Assembly (NCBI GenBank): GCA_964622915.1
Contig: CAZUSC010000027.1
Coordinates: forward strand, 1 to 25,083
From: CAZUSC01 sp964622915
GTDB taxonomy: Bacteria > Patescibacteriota > Andersenbacteria > UBA10190
DNA: 25,083 nucleotides
Reading direction: 5' to 3'
Shown: positions 6,647-13,955 of the stretch, piece by piece
Numbering within the stretch: position 1 is the first letter of the stretch
How the letters are laid out: every line of letters starts with the position of its first letter
The notes under the pieces: model-generated
The model's input: only the letters and a program-made list of their open reading frames with translations
What the model was told of the DNA's origin: nothing
The model's database searches: none
Translations under genes and position numbers: made by a program

Positions 6647-8494
6647 ATGGCTATCACTATCACCGGTAAGTACGCTTGTGTCCTGACCGGCTTTGGCCTA
6701 GCGTCTGCCTTTATTTTATCTTTGGGCACACCTGCCTGGTCGGCCAGCAATATTGTGATTAATGAAGTGATGTGGGACGGAGAGGAATATGTAGAACTCT
6801 ATAACGCGGGCAGCGACCTGGTGGATTTGACTGGCTGGCAGTTAACACGGCAGAAGAGTGTAGACAGTGCCGAAGAAGTACTGGTTAACTTTTCGGCGGG
6901 AGAGGTGATAAATGGGCAAGGCTATTATTTGATAGCTAAGAAAGTTAGTGCCGTGTCTGTTAGTGCAGATAAGCTATCCCCGAGCCTAGTGCTTCATAAT
7001 GACGGGGATTTATTACGTTTGCGTGACGGCAATGAAGCAGTGGTTGATACAGCGAACCGCTTTGGGGCCTGGTTTGCCGGGCAAAATACCACCAGCGGCG
7101 TGGCCATGGAAAGAATTGACCCTGCCAGTGATGGCGGCAGTGACGATAGTTGGCAAGACGCCAGCTCCTCCCTTGGGGGTCGGCAGGGTACGCCGGGGCA
7201 GGCTAACAGCAGTCCGGAGCAAGGGAAAGCAAGCCCTCCCGTGCCGACGACCACTTCTTCGCCTGCCTACAGCAACTCGATCGTTATCAATGAGTTTTTG
7301 CCTAATCCGGTGGGCAACGATACGGCCGGAGAATTTATAGAGTTATACAATTCAGGGTTAGTGAGCGTTGATATCAGCGGCTGGGGCCTGGATGACGGTG
7401 ACACCGGTAGTAAGAAATATATTTTTCCGGCGGGGACCGTCTTAAGTAGTGAGTCCTATACTGCCTTGCCGTGGGCGCAGACCAAGATCACCTTGAATAA
7501 CAACTTGGATCAAATTGTGCTCACTAGTCCCGACGGGGTAATGCGCGCCCAGGCTCAATATTCGGACAATGCCCCGGAAGGCGCGTCATATAATTATTTT
7601 GATGAGGGTGATTATAGGTTGAGCAGTACTATCACGGCTGGCAGTGCCAATATAATTACCTCGCCGCCGGCAGCTACACCTAAGCTAACCCCAACAGCTA
7701 AACCGACTGGCACACCGAATCTTTCTGCGTCCAAAACACCAGTACCCACCGTTGCCGGTGTATATAACTACTCTCGTACGGTCTACATAAATGAATTTCT
7801 GCCGAATCCGACTGGGGAGGATACGCAGGCCGAGTTCATTGAAATAATAAATTTAGGGGCAGCCAGTATTAATTTGACTGGCTGGCAGCTTGATGACGAA
7901 GCAGGCGGCAGTAAACCGTACACGCTGCCGGCGGGCACCACCTTAAAGGCCGGAGCAGTAAAAAGCTGGAAGAGAAGCGAAACGGCGCTGGCTCTCAATA
8001 ACGAAGGCGATAGTGTGCGCCTGCTGGATCCGGCCGGACAAGTGCTGTCTTCTTACACCTACACAGAAAGCGCTCCCGAGGGGCAGTCTTTCTCCCGGAC
8101 CCCGGAGGGCAGCTACCTTCTAAGTTCATCGGTAACAGAAGGCACAGCCAATATTATCTCAACAGCTGTGGCTGGTAGCACTAAAGGAACAACAGCCAAA
8201 CCCGGCGGGAACAGCGCCAACCCGAGCGCAAGCCTGTATCAGGGCGCAGGACAACTGGCCGTTAGCGGTGCGGCCGCTACGGCCGCGGTTTTGGGCGACA
8301 GTATTAGCCAGCCGGGTGTGGCCGGTGGCGATGATGTGCAGGTTACCGCGAACAACCCAGCTACCTGGAGCGCCAAGCGCATTGCCGGCATAGTGACGGC
8401 TGTGGTAGCAATACTGCTGATAATAGTGAACGTGGTATTCAGCGGGGAGCCAATCTGGAAATTTGGAAACCGGAAATCAGCCATTGGTAATTAG
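6647..8494 (+). CDS. Surface protein with three lamin-tail domains and a C-terminal membrane anchor
   Basis: 615 aa from ATG 6647. An in-frame extension back to 6461 overlaps the preceding gene and is Gly/Arg-rich shadow sequence, so I reject it. Residues 1-33 are a signal peptide ending in AWSA. Lamin-tail domains start near residues 35 (IVINEVMWDGEEYVELYN), 210 (INEFLPNPVGNDTAGEFIEL) and 378 (INEFLPNPTGEDTQAEFIEI). They are joined by Pro/Thr/Ser-rich linkers. A helix at about 578-598 (IAGIVTAVVAILLIIVNVVF) anchors the C-terminus. Bacterial lamin-tail domains are extracellular beta-sandwiches found in adhesive or nuclease-linked surface proteins; no enzyme domain is seen here. The second and third domains are clearly duplicates of each other. 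The last 13 codons are derived from the dispersed repeat at 8457-8480. Confidence 0.88.
   Translation: MAITITGKYACVLTGFGLASAFILSLGTPAWSASNIVINEVMWDGEEYVELYNAGSDLVDLTGWQLTRQKSVDSAEEVLVNFSAGEVINGQGYYLIAKKVSAVSVSADKLSPSLVLHNDGDLLRLRDGNEAVVDTANRFGAWFAGQNTTSGVAMERIDPASDGGSDDSWQDASSSLGGRQGTPGQANSSPEQGKASPPVPTTTSSPAYSNSIVINEFLPNPVGNDTAGEFIELYNSGLVSVDISGWGLDDGDTGSKKYIFPAGTVLSSESYTALPWAQTKITLNNNLDQIVLTSPDGVMRAQAQYSDNAPEGASYNYFDEGDYRLSSTITAGSANIITSPPAATPKLTPTAKPTGTPNLSASKTPVPTVAGVYNYSRTVYINEFLPNPTGEDTQAEFIEIINLGAASINLTGWQLDDEAGGSKPYTLPAGTTLKAGAVKSWKRSETALALNNEGDSVRLLDPAGQVLSSYTYTESAPEGQSFSRTPEGSYLLSSSVTEGTANIISTAVAGSTKGTTAKPGGNSANPSASLYQGAGQLAVSGAAATAAVLGDSISQPGVAGGDDVQVTANNPATWSAKRIAGIVTAVVAILLIIVNVVFSGEPIWKFGNRKSAIGN
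8457..8480. repeat. Dispersed repeat copy inside the end of a coding region
   Basis: GGAAATTTGGAAAC followed by CGGAAATCAG differs from 6030-6053 at only 3 of 24 bases. Here it is translated as the C-terminal tail (WKFGNRKSA...) of the lamin-tail protein, beyond its membrane anchor. The downstream TAATTAGAAATTGACTAG (8488-8505) is of the same style and supplies the TAG stop. Confidence 0.7.
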
Positions 8495-8534
8495 AAATTG
8501 ACTAGAGTCTATCTTGTAGCTTAGTGTGCAATCC

Positions 8535-9617
8535 ATGACAGAAAAAAAAACAGGTAAAAGAGGGAGCCAAGCGCTGGCGCCTGGTCGGCCCCGCGTCGTG
8601 GTGTTGGGAGGAGGTAACGGGACTTCCAATGTATTGAGCAGCCTGGTGTCGGCCCTCAAAGACAAACGTCTGGAATCTTTACATGCTCTAGTGCATATGG
8701 CGGACGATGGCGGCTCTACCGGCCGCTTGCGCCAGCAATATGACGTGGGAGCAGTCGGCGATTTAACCCGCTGCATGCTCGCCTTAAGTCGTCTGCGGGG
8801 CGACATCCGCGGCGAAAAATTTTTGCGGGCGCTGGAGCATCGTTTTGCTGACGGTGACTTTTCCGGCCACACTTTGCGTAATGCCCTCTTAGCCGCCCTG
8901 GAAATTACTAGCGATCTTGATGCCGCTATTGCCACTTTTGCCCGCATTCTACAAATACCTAAGAACAGCGGTGTGGTGCCAACAACTTTACGTCCGCTGA
9001 CGCAAAGGGTGGAGGTAAGGACGAACGGGGCCACCGATCTTTTGGGCGAAGGACAACATTTTATTTCCTGGAAAGTTGACTTGCAGCGGGATCCGGCCTG
9101 GAAGCCAGGGGACGTGCGGGTTTCATTCGCTGAAAAAGACGTCAGCTTGAATCCGCGTGCCAAGCGAATTCTGAAGGATGCCACTCATATAATTGTGGCG
9201 CCAGGGCACACTTATGGGACAATTCTCCCCACTTTAGCTTCAGTTAGTTTGGACCCGACCTTTTCTTTAAATAGAATTCAGGCTCGTTTTATTGTAGTAA
9301 TGACTCTCCTTACTACTCCGCAGCAAACGGTCGGCTGGACCGGCGAAGATTTCGTCCGCGTTTATGAATCATACTTGGGCCGGCCGGTGGATGTGGTGAT
9401 TGCCAACTCCGGCCAGGGAGATATTTCGCTGGTTTCCGGCCAAGGTTGGGTAAGTTTTGTGGACACTAATCACACTTACCAATTATTACAGGAAAACCTG
9501 GTAAGTACGCAGACGGCCAAACCACAAGATGGCGATGTTATACCTCGGGCGGTAGCTGTGCACGACATTGCAACAATGACCAAAGTATTTGAGAGAATCT
9601 GGGCAACGGCGCAATGA
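8535..9617 (+). CDS. YvcK/CofD-like (GlmR-type) protein
   Basis: 360 aa from ATG 8535; a GTG at 8526 would add three residues. It opens with a nucleotide-binding loop VVVLGGGNGTSNVL, then HMADDGGSTGRLR, VGAVGDLTRCMLAL, SGHTLRNALLAALE and VVIANSG. These are the hallmarks of the YvcK family, related to the CofD 2-phospho-L-lactate transferase fold but without a known transferase reaction. In Bacillus the YvcK/GlmR protein binds UDP-sugar and steers carbon into cell-wall precursors; a similar role is inferred here, and uppP in the same window serves that pathway. Length is normal (about 310-360). TGA is the stop. No Shine-Dalgarno site is visible. Confidence 0.9.
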   Translation: MTEKKTGKRGSQALAPGRPRVVVLGGGNGTSNVLSSLVSALKDKRLESLHALVHMADDGGSTGRLRQQYDVGAVGDLTRCMLALSRLRGDIRGEKFLRALEHRFADGDFSGHTLRNALLAALEITSDLDAAIATFARILQIPKNSGVVPTTLRPLTQRVEVRTNGATDLLGEGQHFISWKVDLQRDPAWKPGDVRVSFAEKDVSLNPRAKRILKDATHIIVAPGHTYGTILPTLASVSLDPTFSLNRIQARFIVVMTLLTTPQQTVGWTGEDFVRVYESYLGRPVDVVIANSGQGDISLVSGQGWVSFVDTNHTYQLLQENLVSTQTAKPQDGDVIPRAVAVHDIATMTKVFERIWATAQ

Positions 9618-9637
9618 CGGGGAGCCTTACGTAGAGG

Positions 9638-9643
9638 TATACT
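9638..9643 (+). promoter_or_regulatory. -10-like TATACT just before the GspE/PilB start
   Basis: TATACT ends 7 nt before the ATG at 9651, so transcription would begin at or very near the start codon. An AGGAGG at 9644-9649 lies only 1 nt from the ATG, too close for a normal ribosome site. No clear -35 box. Confidence 0.35.
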
Positions 9644-9650
9644 AGGAGGC

Positions 9651-11336
9651 ATGTCCAAGAATGAGGAGGCGCGAGCGGATGCCGAGCGTCAAAAAGAACT
9701 AAGTGCCAAGCTCAACGTGATGGCCTCGGCCCAGGAGGAACGGCTAGCGGAGCAACGGGCGTCACAGTTGAAATTGCCCTACATAAGTTTAGTGATTTTT
9801 CCGATTGATTCCGATGTTTTAGAGCGCGTCCCGAAATCACAGGCGGTCAAAGCCCAGGCGGTATTATTTTACAAGCAAGGGGATGATGTTAGATTGGGAG
9901 CGGTAAATCCCCAGCAGCCAGAGGTGGCCATAATCGCCAAAAAGATTGCCGCGTCGATCGGTCGTCCCCCGCAGGTCTACGTAATTTCCCAGCATAGTTT
10001 GCGCAGTGCGTTATCGCGTTATCGGCGGGAAAAAACAGCCGAGCGTCCCCCGCAGGACGAAATTCGAGTAGAAGAAAAAGAAGTTTCAGAATTCTCGCAA
10101 GTATTGGAAGACTTAGAAGAATTGGGTCAGCGCATTACTTCCCGGCCGCCGACGGAGATCCTTAACGCTATTGTGGTTAGCGCTGTCAGAGTAAGATCAT
10201 CCGATGTCCATATTGAACCGAAAGAAAAAAACGCCCGACTGCGTTTTCGGATTGACGGCATCTTGCAGGATATTACCACTTTTGACCGCGAGGGCTGGTC
10301 TCTCTTGATGTCTCGCATTAAGGTCTTGGCCAAACTGAAGTTGAATGTTCATGAAGTGCCGCAAGATGGTAGTTTCGTTTTAAAACTTGGTGAGGATACC
10401 TACGACATGCGGGTCTCTATTTTACCTGGCGGTTACGGAGAAAATATTGTCGTGCGTATATTGAATCGGGCCTCGCAAGCCCTGGCCATAACTGACTTGG
10501 GTATGAAAGAGCGCGATTACCAAGTAGTAATGAAGGAACTTACGCGGCCCAACGGCATGATTTTGGTAACCGGGCCAAGGGGCTCGGGGAAGACTACTTC
10601 CTTGGCCTCCTTTATTCGGGAGGTGAATAAGCCAGAGCTTAAGATTATTACTTTAGAGGATCCGATTGAATATCGTCTGCCGGGCGTGGAGCAAACCCAA
10701 GTAGATGATGATGCCGGCTACACTTTTGCCAAGGGCTTGCGGTCTATTCTTCGGCAAGACCCCGATATTATTATGGTCGGAGAAATGCGTGATGCCGAAA
10801 CGGCGGAAACTGCCATTCATGCGGCGCTGACTGGCCATCTGGTTTTTTCAACTCTGCATACCAATAATGCGGCGGGCGCCGTACCGCGGCTAGTCGATAT
10901 GGGTATGCAATCTTTCGTCTTAGGGCCGGCTCTTAATGTGGTGATTGCCCAGCGCTTAGTGCGCATTGTTTGCCGAAAGTGTGCGCAGGCTTATAAGCCA
11001 GCCGCAGAGCTGCTCGAACAGATAGAAGCGGTAATGCGCGGAGTGCGGCCGGAAATATTTACCATCAAGCGCCTGCGGGATCCCCAGTTGAAATTTCTCA
11101 AAGCGAAAGGATGCCCCGCTTGCCGCAGCACGGGGTATCAGGGGCGCGTGGGTGCCTTTGAGATTTTTGCAGTGGAGGGAGAAATGGAAAACTTGGTTTT
11201 ACAGGGAGCAGACGCCGGATTGATTCAAGAAGCAGCCTTAGCGCAAGGCATGACCACGGTGGCCCAAGACGCCTACTTAAAAGTTATTGAACAGATTACC
11301 ACTATCGAAGAAGTAGCCCGGGTTTCCGAAGAATAG
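9651..11336 (+). CDS. GspE/PilB-family secretion or pilus assembly ATPase
   Basis: 561 aa hexameric ATPase that would power type IV pilus extension or type II secretion at the inner face of the membrane. The N-terminal domain (about 20-125) is of the T2SSE-N/MshEN type. The core contains VRSSDVHIEP (182-190), Walker A GPRGSGKTTS (308-317), the Asp box ITLEDPIEY, Walker B PDIIMVGEMRD (371-381) and the His box STLHTNNA. Two CxxC pairs (Cys441/444 and Cys488/491) form the zinc site typical of GspE and PilB rather than PilT. No pilin, PilC or prepilin peptidase gene is in the window, so the partner genes must be elsewhere. It converges on the DHH gene, 12 nt between stops. Confidence 0.93.
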   Translation: MSKNEEARADAERQKELSAKLNVMASAQEERLAEQRASQLKLPYISLVIFPIDSDVLERVPKSQAVKAQAVLFYKQGDDVRLGAVNPQQPEVAIIAKKIAASIGRPPQVYVISQHSLRSALSRYRREKTAERPPQDEIRVEEKEVSEFSQVLEDLEELGQRITSRPPTEILNAIVVSAVRVRSSDVHIEPKEKNARLRFRIDGILQDITTFDREGWSLLMSRIKVLAKLKLNVHEVPQDGSFVLKLGEDTYDMRVSILPGGYGENIVVRILNRASQALAITDLGMKERDYQVVMKELTRPNGMILVTGPRGSGKTTSLASFIREVNKPELKIITLEDPIEYRLPGVEQTQVDDDAGYTFAKGLRSILRQDPDIIMVGEMRDAETAETAIHAALTGHLVFSTLHTNNAAGAVPRLVDMGMQSFVLGPALNVVIAQRLVRIVCRKCAQAYKPAAELLEQIEAVMRGVRPEIFTIKRLRDPQLKFLKAKGCPACRSTGYQGRVGAFEIFAVEGEMENLVLQGADAGLIQEAALAQGMTTVAQDAYLKVIEQITTIEEVARVSEE

Positions 11337-11348
11337 ATTAAACACCCT

Positions 11349-12488
11349 CTAAGGCAGGATACCCCGAATATATTGAAGCGCGGCATTTTCTGCCTCTGGA
11401 ATCGAGGGGGCAGTGATATTGAATAGTAAAGAGTCATTTTCTCTACGCGCAGACAACTGTTCCTGAATTTCCCGCCGCCGTTTTCCCAAGCCCTTGCCCA
11501 ACACTAAATAAACACCGAATTGCGGCGGTTCAACTTCATATAAAATAAAGGCGGCGTTATAGCCCGAAATATTATTGATTAGCTCGTGCATAACGTCGGG
11601 AATATCGGTTAGCTGCGCACCGCTTTCTTTAAAATCAAGTAAGCGCAAGATACTCCAAAAAAGCTGGCCATATTCATCATGACGCAGACGAGCGTAGGTA
11701 CGCCCGGACAGTTTGAGCAGATGCAACGGCTTAGTTTTTACCAAATGCTGAATGACTAATTCTTTATTAGCGTCTTGATCCATTAAAGTGGCGGCTAATT
11801 GCAAAGCGCGCGGCGTGGTGGATGGTTTCTGAAAAGAATCGGTGGCGCCGACAATGCCGGCATAAAGGGCGGTAGCTAAGTTAGCCTCTATTTTAACATC
11901 GGGCAGGGCACTAATTAGCTCGTGTGTCACCTCCGCAATAGAGGAAGCTGTGATGTCGACAATATTAACCGTGCCGAAGTGCTCATTATCGGCCCGATTG
12001 TCTATGTTGATTATCGGCGTGTTATAAAAAAAGTCGGCATGGTCAGTGAATAAATCGCCCAGCTCTTCCAGATCAGCGGCGCCAAATATTATAACGGCAT
12101 CATAGGGCAACTGTCGCACATGTGTTTCTAAGTTTTCCTTAATAATTTCCGAGCCCGGCGCCAAAGTAATATGCACCCGCCAGCCGCCGCTTAATTCTTC
12201 CTGGCGAATCTGACTAATGGCCGTGCCGCCAGCAATATCAAGAATTACATCCGGCTGCATTTTGGGCGACGTTTGGACTTGAGAGCTGCCTGGTAAGAAC
12301 TGCAGTTTAAGGGGTACATGAGAGGGGCTGACAGCGTCAACTCCGCCGGCATGCTGCTCCAGCAACGCCAGGTAAAGGGCCACCATCGAAGCCAAGGCAT
12401 CAGTAGTCGGTTTCGGCGGGACCAGTAGCAAGAGACTAGAAGACCGGTTAATCACCGACAAGGTCTGCTGAATTTCGGGGAGGGCCAT
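11349..12488 (-). CDS. Degenerate DHH-type phosphoesterase-like protein
   Basis: 379 aa. The overall pattern resembles DHH/DHHA1 phosphoesterases (NrnA-like): an N-terminal segment PPKPTTDALASMVALYLALL where active enzymes have PDGDAxGS, and a segment PIINIDNRADNEHFGTVNIV where they have IDHHxxN.FG.xN. The DHH triplet is Asp-Asn-Arg (163-165) and the first Asp of the DGD motif is Thr. The middle Asp motif reads DAVIIFGAADLEELG. Most metal ligands are therefore lost, so nuclease activity is doubtful and a binding or regulatory role is more likely. Similar proteins, some with the motif intact, occur widely in CPR genomes. The gene is divergent from uppP and converges on the GspE/PilB gene. Confidence 0.7.
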   Translation of the reverse strand: MALPEIQQTLSVINRSSSLLLLVPPKPTTDALASMVALYLALLEQHAGGVDAVSPSHVPLKLQFLPGSSQVQTSPKMQPDVILDIAGGTAISQIRQEELSGGWRVHITLAPGSEIIKENLETHVRQLPYDAVIIFGAADLEELGDLFTDHADFFYNTPIINIDNRADNEHFGTVNIVDITASSIAEVTHELISALPDVKIEANLATALYAGIVGATDSFQKPSTTPRALQLAATLMDQDANKELVIQHLVKTKPLHLLKLSGRTYARLRHDEYGQLFWSILRLLDFKESGAQLTDIPDVMHELINNISGYNAAFILYEVEPPQFGVYLVLGKGLGKRRREIQEQLSARRENDSLLFNITAPSIPEAENAALQYIRGILP

Positions 12489-12616
12489 ATTAGGTTGATA
12501 ACTTGAGGCGAGATGACATAAATCTATCTATGGTATCGGCTGGCGGCTCAAATGGGAACTGTGGAAATGTGGATATGGTAGTTACCGGGTGCAGATTATT
12601 TGCTACGCTTAAGGGC

Positions 12617-13405
12617 ATGTCTCTTACGGATATCGTCATTTTGGCTCTTACACAGGGCAGCACTGAATTTCTGCCTATTAGCTCCAGTGGTCATTTAGCA
12701 ATCGTGCGCCTACTTTTTGGTATACCCGACACAGATGGCACCACCTTTGATGCTTTTTTGCACTTAGGCACTCTAGCCGCACTCCTGGTTTACTACTGGA
12801 GGGTATGGCGGGGCATGTTTCGCAGCGTTTTTGTACAGGATACAGAGGGGCAAGATAAACAACAGCTTTTTGCCAAATTAGCTGTGGCAACTGTGCCGGG
12901 AGCCATAGCCGGTTATTTTTGGCAAAACAGCATAGATGCTTTTTTGCGCTCACCGCTGATGCTGGCCGGCGGGCTAGTGATAACCGCCTTAACTTTATTG
13001 CTCGCCGATACAGTCGCCAAGAGCACTCGCTCCATTTATCGAGCTGATTTTAAGGATGCTGTTTATATTGGCCTGGCGCAGGCAGTAGCCTTGGTACCAA
13101 GTATTTCCCGTTCGGGAATGACTATTGCTGCCGGACGCTGGCGCGGTCTTTCCCGCCAACAAGCTACTCATTTTTCTTTTTTGATGTCGGCGCCGATTAT
13201 TGCCGGGGCGGGCCTGGCCAGCCTGGGACAGCTGTTACTCAATAATAACTTTACGGCTTTGGAGATAGTTATCGGCTTTGGCATTTCCTTTCTCGCCGGC
13301 TTGGCCTCTGTCCATACCTTTATTAAGTTAATGGAGAAAGTATCACTGTTGCCTTTTGTTATTTATCTCTTTGCTGTGGCTGCGCTTTTATTAATATTGC
13401 GCTGA
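12617..13405 (+). CDS. uppP: Undecaprenyl-diphosphate phosphatase UppP (BacA)
   Basis: 262 aa from ATG 12617, matching the family start (MSLTDIVILALTQGSTEFLP). An in-frame extension to 12503 adds 38 residues with no family similarity and is rejected. This membrane enzyme removes a phosphate from undecaprenyl diphosphate to recycle the lipid carrier for peptidoglycan and surface glycans. The catalytic motifs are present: EFLPISSSGHL (17-27) and PSISRSGMTIAAG, plus HLGTLAALL. About eight hydrophobic helices. AAGGG at 12611-12615 lies close to the ATG. Its TGA stop overlaps the tsaE ATG by one base (TGATG at 13403-13407), which suggests coupled translation. Confidence 0.95.
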   Translation: MSLTDIVILALTQGSTEFLPISSSGHLAIVRLLFGIPDTDGTTFDAFLHLGTLAALLVYYWRVWRGMFRSVFVQDTEGQDKQQLFAKLAVATVPGAIAGYFWQNSIDAFLRSPLMLAGGLVITALTLLLADTVAKSTRSIYRADFKDAVYIGLAQAVALVPSISRSGMTIAAGRWRGLSRQQATHFSFLMSAPIIAGAGLASLGQLLLNNNFTALEIVIGFGISFLAGLASVHTFIKLMEKVSLLPFVIYLFAVAALLLILR

Positions 13406-13917
13406 TGTTTTTTTTGGCTAATAAAAGTAATGCGGAAGACAGGTGGCGCAAATTACTAGGAACTCACCAGGTAGACAGTATTGATGAGCTACATGATTTA
13501 GCTAATCGGGTGGCGCCGGAGCTAGCGGCGGGCGATATATTACTCTTGAGTGGTGAACTCGGCTCCGGTAAGACTACTTTTACTCAATGCTTGGCCGCGG
13601 AGCTGGGAGTAGGTGACCGTGTAACCTCGCCAACATTTACGCTGGAGGCCGAATATGACTTGCCGCGCGGTCACGTAGCCAATCAGTTAGTACACGTTGA
13701 CCTTTATCGCTGGGCAGATCGTCGGCCTGGCGCGGAAGATTTACTGCACCTTCAAGAATTATTAGACACCGCCGAGCGCTATAAAAGAATAGTGGTAATC
13801 GAATGGGCCGAGAAAATGGGTGACATTTTACCAAAAAAAGCTTGGCAGATTGCCTTTCGATATGGGGATCGATCCCACCGGCGGGTGGTTGAGGTTACTC
13901 GTCGCCATGAACAGTAA
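13405..13917 (+). CDS. tsaE: tRNA threonylcarbamoyladenosine biosynthesis ATPase TsaE
   Basis: 170 aa. TsaE is the small ATPase that works with TsaD and TsaB to place the t6A modification at position 37 of ANN-decoding tRNAs. Walker A is GELGSGKT (50-57). SPTFTLEAEYDL, the LVHVDLYRW segment and VVIEWAEKMGD (Walker B-like and the conserved Glu-Trp) are all typical. About 25 N-terminal residues precede the usual family start. The start codon overlaps the uppP stop. polA follows 38 nt downstream and is probably on the same transcript. Confidence 0.94.
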   Translation: MFFLANKSNAEDRWRKLLGTHQVDSIDELHDLANRVAPELAAGDILLLSGELGSGKTTFTQCLAAELGVGDRVTSPTFTLEAEYDLPRGHVANQLVHVDLYRWADRRPGAEDLLHLQELLDTAERYKRIVVIEWAEKMGDILPKKAWQIAFRYGDRSHRRVVEVTRRHEQ

Positions 13918-13955
13918 AATTGTACCCCTTCAGAAAATACGTTAGTTTTAAATCG

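Noticed and set aside
9644..9649. AGGAGG as the ribosome site of the GspE/PilB gene
   Set aside because: Only 1 nt separates it from the ATG, too short for normal Shine-Dalgarno pairing. The TATACT just upstream suggests a leaderless message instead.
12503..12616. N-terminal extension of UppP
   Set aside because: The added residues have no family similarity and are polar where UppP begins directly with its first helix at 12617.
13403..13407. Alternative genetic code with TGA read as glycine
   Set aside because: uppP and the YvcK gene end naturally at TGA at the normal family lengths, so TGA is a stop.
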